Both the position numbers and the translations under genes were made by a program. This document shows positions 1-10,233 of a DNA stretch of 64,000 nt, in pieces; within the stretch, counting starts at the first letter, position 1; each line of letters begins with the position of its first letter. The notes under the pieces are model-generated. The model was not told where the DNA came from. It searched no databases and saw only the letters and a program-made list of their open reading frames with translations. The stretch comes from Fremontodendron californicum (Eukaryota; Streptophyta; Magnoliopsida; Malvales; Malvaceae), in NCBI GenBank assembly GCA_030761205.1, contig JAULJL010000035.1:14340001-14404000 (forward strand). Direction: 5' to 3'.

Positions 1-138
1 CCTAATCACTAAAATTAAAAAATTTAATATTCTATCAATAGACGACATAGCTTATTTAGTTATTTTCCTTTTACTATAATTCAATTCAAACTATTTATGT
101 ACAATACCTAAATGTAGATCCCAATCATAATAAATATC

Positions 139-190
<52 letters not shown>

Positions 191-1174
191 CCCCCGCGTA
201 TACTTAAGGAAAACCGTTCCCCACCTTGAAATTTAATGTTCAACATTAGTACATTCTCATTTGCAACACCAATTGAGAAAATTTTCAATTAATTCTTTAG
301 ACAATTTCTAGGAGAAATTTATTGATTATTTTTTAGCATTATTTATTTATTTATATAATACAAAAAATAGGATAGTCCAAATTAAAATTTTGACAATGAA
401 AACTCACCATGATTTGTCAAGATTTTTTTATTTCAAAGACACCCTTTTTTTTCTATTCCAACTTGAAAAAATATGTCTAGAATTATGTGTACATTGTTAA
501 TCTTTTTAATTTTCTCTCTCAAAGATTTTCAAAAGTCCCCACCAAAAATTTGGTTAAAAGAAAAAGAAATAAAATGGTAGGGTCCTCAAACTACATATGA
601 ATCCCCCCTTTTGGACAACAAGGATATCCCTTAAAAGTGAAAAAATTTATCAACCAAAGGCTTCCAATTTGACCAATCCCCAATTTTTATTGGCCTAAAC
701 CCATGTTTTACGTGTGGGTCCTTTAGCCCCCCTCTTTACATGAAATTATGGTGCACATCCCAGATCCCACGCTCACATCTACACATGTATTTGTCTTTAG
801 GGTTACTTTCATTCTTCATAGATTTTTTTGTGGGCTCTTTCTTTTTTGGGGGTGCAATCAAAATCTAACACATTACAACCTAGGAAAATTGTATTTTCAA
901 TTGTTGTTTTAAGTCAGTTTCAATGAATAAACAGGGTGTAAGATGGTAGAATATAATAAAGGAGAGTGAAAACGATAACTTCATGTCAATATCTTTTAAT
1001 CTCATCTAATTTTCGATTTATAGTTATACTTTTGAACACGTCAAACTTATTATTTTATTCATCATTAATGAATATTGATAAATATAATAACATTTTATTG
1101 TTGTAAGTTTTGTATGTAAATAGTTCTTTTCTTTAGAATTTTAATGAGTATATGATTTATTTCTATCTAATTGA
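1..1174. other. AT-rich intergenic DNA, no gene seen
   Basis: No convincing coding sequence on either strand. The stretch holds homopolymer runs and one dinucleotide microsatellite, listed separately. No transposon terminus could be recognised. Confidence 0.6.
139..187. repeat. (CA)n-(TA)n microsatellite
   Basis: A short CA run passes directly into about 20 TA dinucleotides. It is a simple compound microsatellite. The short reading frame across it is an artefact of the repeat. Confidence 0.95.
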
Positions 1175-1545
1175 TTATAGTTATAAATGTCTAAAATATT
1201 TAAAAAATTCTTGTATTTGTTTCAAAAATTTTAGATAAACTCTTATCATTTTACTATAATCAATTAAACTTTTAAAATATTATTTTTGTCTAATTAAATC
1301 TTTAAAATATTATTTGTTTTATTTAATTAAGGCTTAAATATTATTTTTGCTTAATTAAGCCCTATTTTTCTAACAGATTTTAATAGTTTTCATAAAAAAA
1401 TAAGGGCTTAATTAAACAAAAATAATGCTTTAAGCGAATCAATTGGATACAATAGAAGGATAAAGGTTTATTTGAAATTTTTAAGAAAGTATAAGAGCTT
1501 TTTAGTATTTTAACGTAAATTATTTATAGTTGATGAATAATTTTT
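1175..1545. mobile_element. Foldback MITE-like inverted repeat
   Basis: The left half (around 1195-1265) and right half (around 1440-1515) are imperfect reverse complements. The shared words include a stretch reading roughly AACTCTTATC on one side and its complement on the other. The centre is a second palindrome built on TTAATTAAGCCC (about 1330-1410). No target duplication was found, so the superfamily is uncertain and the ends are approximate. Confidence 0.45.
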
Positions 1546-2620
1546 TAAAAAACATTAATAAATTATTTAAATTTGATTATATTTTGGTTGACAAATAGCG
1601 TGAAATGGATCTTAGTTACTAAACTTAATTTTAGTCATTTTTTTTTACTTTAAGAAAAATAATTTTTAATTGATACATATGATTTATTAAAAGAAATTGT
1701 TACTTATAAATTCTATTACTTTGCTTGATTTCATTTTATTTTAAATTTCATAGTTGATAAAACTACCTTAATTTTGGATTGTCAAGTTAGTTTGATAAAT
1801 TACCATAAGTCAATTACTACTCCAATTTTGGTTAGTCTACACTCTACAATCAATAGCAAATTAATTAATCATAAAATAACATTAAAACTTTCTTTTTCTC
1901 TTTATACATGAAGAAATTTGAGGCAAAGATTTGAATTTTCGATTTTTACCCTTTTAAAAATGAATAACAAATCTTTTTTAACCTCTTAAACATAATTTAT
2001 AACTAAATTTGGAAACTTTTTTTTCAACCAGAAATTAAAATTGTTGGATTCAAAACCAAATTCTCATTGAAAAAAATAAATTTTGATTATTATCACCATC
2101 TCTTGAATCTTAAATTCAATAATACTGTAATTCACTACGGACAAACCTAATTGTTCTAATCACTAGAAAAATACATTAAAAAAACATTTTTCATTAATTT
2201 CAATGAAAAAACAGTGTTGAGGCAGCTACTACTGTAATTACAAAATTTTGAGTTGAATGATTTTGGTTTAATTTCTAACAATGTTTGAAACAAGACACAT
2301 GGTCTTACAAAATTGCTTTTTCATCTAACGTGACCGATTGTACTCATTCTTCAACTCAAGCCTCAAGTAGATCCGTTGTTCAAGGGTTATTTGATTGGAT
2401 CAGATTTGGATAAATTTTTAAAAATTTGAATTGATAGGTCCGGATTACTGTTTAATATATAAAAATATTTTTTATTTAAATTTAATTATAAAAATATATA
2501 AATAATAATATTAAAACATTTTTTAAAATTTTTTGAACAATAATTCGAGCTTTTTGAGCTCATCTGGCCTAGTCGAATCGGGCCTTGAACAAGAAAATTT
2601 TCGTTAACCGAACCTATCTC
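1546..2620. other. AT-rich intergenic DNA
   Basis: No gene seen. The segment around 2395-2580 resembles a strongly decayed copy of the GC-rich hAT MITE just downstream (similar central AT tract with flanking GGxCC words), but its ends cannot be defined. Confidence 0.45.
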
Positions 2621-2628
2621 GATTTGAC

Positions 2629-2882
2629 TAGACCGGTTCATAAGCCAGGCAGCCCGCCCGGCCCGTATTGGGCCTGGCCTGGGCAGGATATTTTTGATCT
2701 GGGCCGGCTTGGCCCGAAACAGTGTTTTTGTATTATAATAATATTATTTTATTTAATTTTAATTATAAAAATATATTATTTTAATATGATGAACAGTAAA
2801 TTCGGGCCTTCCGAACCGGGCCTGGGTAAAGAATTTGAAAAACAATTGGACCGCAACCCAGTCCGGCCCATGAGCACCTCTA
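2629..2882. mobile_element. GC-rich hAT-type MITE, copy 1, with 8-bp target duplication
   Basis: The 254-bp element starts TAGACC and ends with a reverse-complement match (…CACCTCTA). GC-rich words such as GGCCCG lie at both ends and an AT-rich centre lies between. It is flanked by a perfect 8-bp direct repeat GATTTGAC at 2621-2628 and 2883-2890, the duplication length typical of hAT. Two further copies of the family are at 47815 and 48740. The apparent reading frame across it has no coding support. Confidence 0.85.
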
Positions 2883-2890
2883 GATTTGAC

Positions 2891-4729
2891 CCATGAATAA
2901 ATCTAATGTTAAGTGAAATTGAAATGTTGAAACAAGTCCACTTTAATTTTACCACCAATTTATGAAAGAAATATAATCTTTCATACCTAGAAAGTATAAA
3001 GCAATCTATAAAATAAAATTATTTTTGATTAATATATTAGGTATAAGTATGATAGTTGAGAAAAGAATTTTTAATTTCGAAAACCAATTATAAGTGAAGA
3101 AATTAATATAGAGTTATTACAAGTATGTGTGGAAAAATTCATGCTCCAATGAAGTAATCTACTTCTAATGATCTAATCTAATGACCGTAAAAACAATTAA
3201 AGTCAAATTTGAAGCCTTGGAGCCAAATCTTAGATGGTGACTGATCAAATTATGCAATGAAATGAACTCAGGACTTAAACAAGTTATTCATACAATCACT
3301 TTTAAGATGTGACATCCAATATTTCTAGAATTCGAATGTCAACATCTACAATCCCTTTCATTATTCTTAAATTGCAGATTCTTTTGTTCAAAAAAAAAAA
3401 AATTATGCAATGAAACTTATTCGGTGAGATTAGAGATGACAAAATTAATGTGATCAAAAAAAAAAAAAAAATTCTCTCTTAGACGAGTTCAAGATCAAAT
3501 AATATCCACATTGACTGAAAAAAAGTTAAAGACGAAGTTAAAAAAAATCAAAATTCAAAATAATTTAAATCAAAGAAATCCAAAATCGAAACGCAAAATT
3601 GCAATGACCCCTTCTTGAGACTCATCCAATCGAAAACTTGTAAAAACTCAAATTTAATTAGAAAACATAAATTGTAATTAACCCGAGATTAATTGATCAT
3701 CGAAATAGTTTAACATTGAGATATCTCGAACCCATAATGTTTCGAATCTAAAACGTTTTAATTCAGAATAATTAAACTCAAAATAAATTTAAATTTAAAT
3801 TTAAAATAATTCAAATTTTAAAAATAGATTAATTCAAACCCGTCTAGTTCCCATCAAAATAAAATTATTTTAATTATATAACTTAAAATAATATATTAAA
3901 AAAATTCGTCATAGATTATTTCTAATTGTGCAATGACGCGGTTTTAGAGTTGCAAAGCATGAAATTGATGTAAGTCTCTCTCTTTCCTTTTCATTGCCTT
4001 TGCATGTGAGAGTTTAACATGTTTTAAAGTTTTTCTTTCTTTCTTTTTTTTCCTTTCTTTTTCTTTCGTTTGACAAGGAAAACAACTGATTCGATAAATG
4101 CAAGAGCCAAGAAAAAAAGAAAAAGTTATTGGAGAATACAAACAAAACATTAAAGATAGCCGCAAGAACAAGATCTTATCACGGTTCAAATACCATATTT
4201 AATTGTCGGATCAATGATATATTATAATATTATTATATTATTATAATCTTTAAAGATAGTCCCAAGAACAAGTATATCCAATTTGTTGCTCATTGTCATA
4301 TCATATATTAATCTTTAATCTGAATCCGTTTTAAGCTTAATAAAGTATGACAAACAAGAGCTAAAAATACAATTAAAACACCTAATCATGCTTCCAATCA
4401 ACCTTACATGTGATTCGTTTATAGAAAATTTGTACGTTTTGGTAACATGAATATCTTGCATGTTACAAAATCAAACTTCAATTGTCATAAAATTTGTAGT
4501 TAACATGCAATTGTCTGAATACAATTATGTCTCTTTTGTCTTTATTATCTATTAATAATTTTTGTTTTCTACGTAATACTCGAATTTGGGTCGATCCCAG
4601 CCCAAGAAAATAATATAGGCATTAGCCAGACCACTAGAGTACTAGACATGAGATCAGCCAATTTCATTACTGCCTACCGAACTTGCGAGACAGTTGCAAA
4701 GGGTGCCACTTGGAATGCCAACTAGTAGG
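2891..4729. other. AT-rich intergenic DNA
   Basis: No gene or RNA recognised. It contains poly-A tracts near 3388 and 3457 and scattered inverted AT repeats. Short reading frames such as 3944-4189 minus are low-complexity and unsupported. Confidence 0.55.
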
Positions 4730-4737
4730 GTATAAAG

Positions 4738-4964
4738 TAGACATATCCATGGATCGGTCGAAAGTCCGTTTCATTATTTATAAATTATTATAAAATTATT
4801 TTTATATATTTTATAATTAAATTTAAATAAAAAATATTTTTTTATTTAATAAATAGTAATTCGGGCTGAACCTATCCAAATTAAGAATTTTTTTACTCAA
4901 ACCCGACCCAATTCAGATCGAACCTATCAATATGTACGGGTAGCTCGATCCTTGGATAAATCTA
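4738..4964. mobile_element. hAT-type MITE with near-perfect 8-bp target duplication
   Basis: The termini are TAGACATATCCATGGATCG on the left and, reverse-complemented, TAGATTTATCCAAGGATCG on the right. Flanks are GTATAAAG (4730-4737) and ATATAAAG (4965-4972), matching at 7 of 8 positions. The structure (GC-bearing ends, AT centre) matches the GC-rich family at 2629 but the sequence has diverged. Confidence 0.7.
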
Positions 4965-4972
4965 ATATAAAG

Positions 4973-5958
4973 AGTCAAAATTACTCCGATTTGATTCGAA
5001 CAATTATCAAATTTCACTCATTTACTTTTGAATTTAGCTCAAGCTTGAGCTATTAAAGTAACAATTGAGCAACCGAGTTCAAGCTGTAATACTTGATTCG
5101 AACGGCTCAAGAATCTTATTTAATTTTTAAGTTTTTTTTAATTTTATATATAATAAAATATAATATTTATTTAAATATTTTATTTTAAATTTTATTTCAA
5201 CTCGAGGTTCAAACTTCTTATATAAATCAACAACAGTCATTCCAATTGAATCAATCTAAACTAAATTGATTATTTTCCAATCCAAATTAAAACACAAATA
5301 AATAAAACTCGATCGAATTCAATACTCAAGTTTATTAATCAGGCCTAACATTGTAGTAACTCGGCTCGATTGAATTACAACCCTTTGCCAACTTAACTAC
5401 AAGTTTAATTGGAGTTCGACATAGCCATGTAATCTCAAAAAAAAAAAAAAAAAAAAAAAAAGCTAATTAGTAATTAAACCTCTATATCATGCTAAAAATG
5501 ACCATAACAAATTACCGAAGAAAAGACCACATGATCCAAGTTTACACCCTCTAAAGTATATTCTCAAAATTGCAACTTCTTCAAATTATGCACAAGTTAT
5601 AGTTGTTCCTTAATCACCGTTTAATATTAGGTCCCACTTATTATAAGGGTGACTAATATATTGAAAAATAATGGATAAAAATTAAAAAAAAAAAAAGATA
5701 AAAAACCCATAAAACAGAATTATAAGACTGAGAATTGATACGAGTTATTCGAAATTTTTTAGGCAAATTCTCTTTCAAGACTCCCACAGAATTGTTCTAT
5801 AATCTTGCCATAAAAAAAATTAATAAAAAAAAGGATAAACATTCAACCTGCAAATGTATATCAAAATTTGTACAGATTATTCAAGTACAACCCAGTTAAC
5901 TACATGGAAGTCAATTTTTCAGGCATTTCCAACTGTCATCCATGGATGATGCATTGGC
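4973..5958. other. Intergenic DNA with a probable decayed hAT-like remnant
   Basis: Around 5020-5390 there are words of the type CAAGCTTGAGC and CGGCTCGATT at opposite ends of an AT-rich middle, as in other hAT MITEs here, but no target duplication is convincing. A poly-A run lies at about 5437-5461. No gene is seen. Confidence 0.4.
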
Positions 5959-5961
5959 TTA

Positions 5962-6352
5962 GGCCTCGTTTAGCATTGCTTCTGGCACAGCTTTTGAGGT
6001 CAAAAGCTGCTTTTCACCGCAAACGCAATGCTAAACAGATAAAAAAAATTGGCTTCTGCTGTTGAAACCATAGTTTGAAAAGCCAAACTAAAAAGTCAAG
6101 AAATATAGCTTTTGAGCTTTAAAAGCTGGCTTTTGGATAAAATGACTTTATTATCCTCACATCTCTACACTTTTATTATTTTAAACATATCTTTTTTTGA
6201 CATTTCAATTTCTTACAACACTTTTTCACAGCAATGCTAAACACTTAAAAGTTTTTAAACCACACTTTTTCACCACACTTTATAAACACACTTTTTCCAA
6301 CTCGAGTTTTTTCCAACTCAAGCTTTTTCCAACAGCAATGCTAAACTAGCCC
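5962..6352. mobile_element. Tourist-like (PIF/Harbinger) MITE flanked by TTA
   Basis: Left end GGCCTCGTTTAGCATTGC and right end GCAATGCTAAACTAGCCC are imperfect inverted repeats. Trinucleotide TTA directly flanks both sides (5959-5961 and 6353-6355), the target duplication of Tourist-type elements. AGCTTTT words and further copies of the GCAATGCTAAAC motif (near 6230) lie inside. It sits about 160 bp beyond the shugoshin stop codon, so it may fall within or just past that gene's 3' UTR. Confidence 0.75.
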
Positions 6353-6511
6353 TTAGAAATGTAAAGCGAGTTAGAAGCACGTATGCCAAGCAGAAAAAGG
6401 ACAGTTTTATATGAACAGATTATACCGAAAGAACAGCACTGTGGTACACAGAAATTAGATCTGCAAATACACCTTTACCAAAATGTTAGGGTAGAAGCAA
6501 AGAGAATGAAC

Positions 6512-8336
6512 TCACTCTTCTCTGCGCATCTTCACATTAACTGGAATTTCCTTGTAGGATTGAACCTTCTCAGCTGCTCGGCGCAAAGGCCTTCCCACAG
6601 ATATCCTCCTAAGTTCTTGAGCTTCATTTCTAGCGGTCATACTTCCTTCTTCATGCTCGCTTTTGACTGATGAACCAGAAGATATAGGGCTACTCTCATG
6701 CACCTTATCATGACAGGATGAGGAAACAAGAAATTCTGTATCATCTACCTCAAACACACCTTCAGTCGTTTCTGGTTCTTGGGCTTTAAACCTAGCAGAT
6801 TGCCTTCTTAAACATACCCTGCTAGAAAAACATAAAAGAAACCATGAAATTCCTTTCACCTTGTGAAGTTTTCAAATAAAAACCTAAAGATTACACTGTT
6901 ATAGGAAAAATAATTTGCACAAAGCAATAAAAAAATGTACAAAAACCTTTTGTTGTCGACCCCCTCCTTGGCTTGGACTGGTTTAACATTAGAAGGGCCT
7001 GAAGCAGCATGCAATAATAAGTGAAGATGGTAAAACGAACAACATTAATAATTTTCAAATAAAGTTTCTGTCAAGCATGTTACATAGACTTTTTGATTGC
7101 CGCCTCCTATTCGCATTACAAGGTTTATTCTCTCCATCTTCTTCTTTAAGGGATTCACCTGCCTTGCCACACCTGTTCATACATGGTTTATCCTCTCCAT
7201 CTTCTTCTTTAAGGGATTCACCTGCCTTAGCCTTGCCACACTTTTTTGTTCCTACCTTCAAACCATGGAAAAAAAATGTGTAAATAACATGGGAAGTTGA
7301 TAGCAAAAATCAATCCAGTATGCTGGAATTATTATATTTAATACCCCATTTCGAGATGTTGGGCAAGCCACATTTTTAGCTTTCTTCTGGTGACAAACAC
7401 AGACTTTAATAATCAACAACAGAATCTAATCATTACCTGACTATCATGCACTTAGATGAGTAGACTATTACAAAAAGTACCTCTGATTTCATTGCTTTAA
7501 GAACAGCATTTTTACATCCAAGCTCATGTGTAAGGGCTTTTAACTGAAAACGAAAGAACTCAATGGCACTCAAATCCCAAAAATATACAATAGCACAAAA
7601 AAGGACCGAGCAAGACCAAGTTCAAGAAACTTAGATGTCCAGAAAACGTACCCTATCTTTGCCAGAATTAAGTTCCTGCAAAAACCAAAGTAAGACATCA
7701 ACCTCACCAGAGGATCATAAAATAATAAAAATATGCCACCTAGAGTTACTAAACTGAGAAACAGACAATTAAAAAAAGTACTAAGGTACCGCTAACATCT
7801 GGCTGTTTGCTTGGGCAAGTAGCAAGTTCTGTTGCTGAAACTTCTCCAAATTGATTCTCAGTTTCTGTAACTCAGTTCCACTCAATTCGACGACTTTACT
7901 GTCAGCCAAAATTAAGAAAAACCCATAAAGAAGAAAGTCATGCCAGACACACATAACAATAACAGATTAACAGCAAGCAACGGTTAGAGGGGGAAGTGAA
8001 AGAAACCAAATAAAATCGATAATAGAGGATACTTTCGGTCTGCAAGAGCTTTCATCAGCGTCATATTTTCCTGGAAGACAGATTCAATAAAACCCCTCAA
8101 TAAGCTAAAGGAACACAAAAAGAATCCAAGGGAGAAAACCAAAGGAAGGGAAAGTGAGTTAATTGCAGTTTAAAGCATACATGTTGGAGCCTGTCGATGT
8201 AATCTTTACTCCTGAGTGAAGCAGGTTGCTGCAGTAGCTTTGCAACTTGGGTCAACACTTTAGGTTGCTGCTGCAAGTTGGTTATGTCACTAAGCCCTTT
8301 CCTTGATGCATTACCGATTGAACATCTATTTTCCAT
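6512..8336 (-). CDS. SGO: Shugoshin-like protein, nine exons, intact (321 aa)
   Basis: Shugoshins recruit PP2A to protect centromeric cohesin, mainly at meiosis I. Minus-strand exons: 8336-8181, 8070-8033, 7898-7790, 7675-7652, 7543-7481, 7386-7345, 7255-7084, 6998-6947, 6821-6512. All introns are GT-AG and all phases close, giving 321 residues. The N terminus (residues 1 to about 130) is rich in L, Q, E and K with ENMTLMKALADR and NKVVELSG, the coiled-coil type region of plant shugoshins. The C terminus holds the basic SGO motif: RRQSARFKAQEPE, then RPLRRAAEKVQSYKEIP. The start is the first ATG and fits the family. Exon 7 has an internal tandem duplication of about 21 codons. SGO1 and SGO2 cannot be separated from sequence alone. 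The upstream region carries a young transposon insertion at 9129. Confidence 0.9.
7122..7241 (-). repeat. 63-bp in-frame tandem duplication inside shugoshin exon 7
   Basis: Two copies beginning at 7122 and 7185 differ by a few substitutions and a 6-bp indel. They encode consecutive segments with the core GESLKEEDGE followed by D/N-KPC. The frame is preserved. The segment lies in the variable middle of the protein, between the coiled coil and the C-terminal SGO motif. Confidence 0.9.
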
Positions 8337-9118
8337 AACCTCCCCTATCAGTTTATTACCTCCCTTTCAGTTTATTACCTGAAATTCAAACAAATTTTTG
8401 CAGTCAAAATTCAACAAAGATAAGCATCTCCAAAAACCCAATCCTCCATTCATTGTCCGAAATCAAACTAAACAGGTGCATCAGCAGCAAATTAAACTTA
8501 CTTTCCAGCACTTCTCCAGCGTCGAAATAAACTAATGAAGAGATTTTAATCTCACAACCAATTTACAAAACCTAATGGTAAAATGTAATTTACAGAAAAA
8601 GAAAGAAAGAAACCCTAATCAGTAATCAGTTTTATAACCGCTTTTTAATTAATTATTATCCAGATAAAATTACATTCTAGGATTAGGGATTGTCCGACAA
8701 TCTAATTCACGAAAACATGCGATTCCCAATCCGAATCTTCCAAGATTTAAAATTAGAAAAAATAATGAAAAGGACAAGAAAAGGGTGCGAAAGAATGTGC
8801 GAAATTGCTTTCGAGGAGAAAGAAATAAGCTTGTAAAAATTGACTAAAATTTTATTAAAAATAATTTTAAAAATCCAACAAAATTCAGGAAAAAAAAATT
8901 AAGAAATAGATAGACGTTTAAAGAAATCGAAGTACATGAAACGACGCTGATTTTATTGTCGAGAATCGTAAAATTTTCCATTGCGAAGACTGAGCTAAAA
9001 CCTTACTCTCGCAAAAAAAAAAAAAAAGACTACTCACTCTCTGCCTCTCTCGAATGAAGAATATGGGAGGGAAAGGACGAAAATGAAATATAAAAGGTAA
9101 AACAGTAAAAATGTAATG
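8337..9118 (-). promoter_or_regulatory. Upstream region of the shugoshin gene
   Basis: About 780 bp between the shugoshin ATG and the edge of the PMD transposon. It should contain the 5' UTR and promoter. No unambiguous TATA box was chosen. A duplicated CAGTTTATTACCT word occurs at about 8350-8380. A poly-A tract lies at about 9010-9027 and several purine-rich stretches occur. Confidence 0.5.
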
Positions 9119-9128
9119 GTTTCTAAGA
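9119..9128. repeat. Left 10-bp target site duplication of the PMD transposon
   Basis: GTTTCTAAGA occurs immediately left of the element and is repeated exactly at 13740-13749. Duplications of 9-11 bp are characteristic of Mutator-superfamily insertion. Confidence 0.95.
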
Positions 9129-9574
9129 GGCTTTTTTATTTCAATATAGCAAAAAAAAAAAAAAATTATCAAATTACCGTTACTTTTTGATTATTTCCCA
9201 AAATACGGACCTTTTTTTTCCAGCTGGGAAATCGCCATCCCCCATGGCGATTTCCCAGCGTGTTTTTTTGCAAATTTGCAAAAAACACCAAGGGAAATCG
9301 CCATGGGGGATGGCGATTTCCCTTGGTGTTTTTTGCAAATTTGCAAAAAATTACCAAGGGAAATCGCCACCCCCCATGGCGATTTCCCTTGGTAATTTTA
9401 GCCAATTTTGCTAAAACCATGAAGGGAAATCGCCATGGGGGGTGGCGATTTCCCTTCATGTATATTTTTTTTTTTTTAATTAATAAAAAAAAATTATATT
9501 AAAACAATATTTTATTTTAATTTGATAAATTTATTTTTAAAAATTATAAATTAAATTAAAATATTTTTTTTATA
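9129..9574. repeat. Left TIR with four hairpin units at 66-bp spacing
   Basis: The outer about 97 bp are unique TIR sequence. Four 31-bp hairpins follow at 9226, 9292, 9358 and 9424, each with arms GGGAAATCGCC / GGCGATTTCCC around a short C- or G-tract loop. Starts are exactly 66 bp apart, and loop polarity alternates C, G, C, G. Two of the three spacers are themselves palindromic around TTTGCAAATTTGCAAA. The inner part is AT-rich and matches the right TIR up to 9574. Peptide-like frames in this region are products of the repeat. Confidence 0.95.
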
Positions 9575-10233
9575 GGTTTGGTTATTTATTTTTTTAAAAT
9601 ATATATTAAAAATGTAATTTAATTTATTATTACAATTTTATAAAAAATAAAAATATATTTCTTATTAAAATTTAAAAAGAAGATTATATAAAAAATAAAA
9701 TTTTTATATCAAAAATTTTATTTTTTATAATTTTGTAATATTATAAAAAAGAAAATTTAATTTATATCAAAAATAATTTAATGATGTAAAATGTAAATAA
9801 ATTTTTTTTAAAAGAAATTTATCGAGTCACTTTTTTAAATAAAGAAGTTATTTTTAAGTTGGTATCGTAAAATAATTTTTTTAATTTGATTAGTTTTTTT
9901 GAGTTGGTATTCGATTAACTCGTGACATTAATTTAATCATTGTTTTTAATAATAATATAGATTGTTACAGTTTAAAACTGGATATTTGATAAAAAAATTT
10001 TAATTTAATTTCTGATTACATTTTTTTTTCTTATTATAATTTAAAAAGAAAATTAAATTAAAATGAAAAAAAGAAAAGCAACTTATCATGTAATTTGGAT
10101 TATTATATTAAAATTAAATAACAACATTAAGATATAAATTAAAATAAAATATAACAATTAATTTCCGAACAAATTACATGAAATGCAAAACATATAAATT
10201 TATATTAGAAATTTAAAACACATTACAATTATT

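Noticed and set aside
2585..2896. 103-codon plus-strand frame
   Set aside because: It overlaps a defined 254-bp hAT MITE with target duplications and changes frame with the repeat. There is no domain.
9169..9502. Peptide-repeat frames (KGNRHPPWRFP type) in the left and right TIRs
   Set aside because: Both strands and both TIRs give the same peptide because the DNA is an inverted hairpin array. It is a by-product of palindromes.
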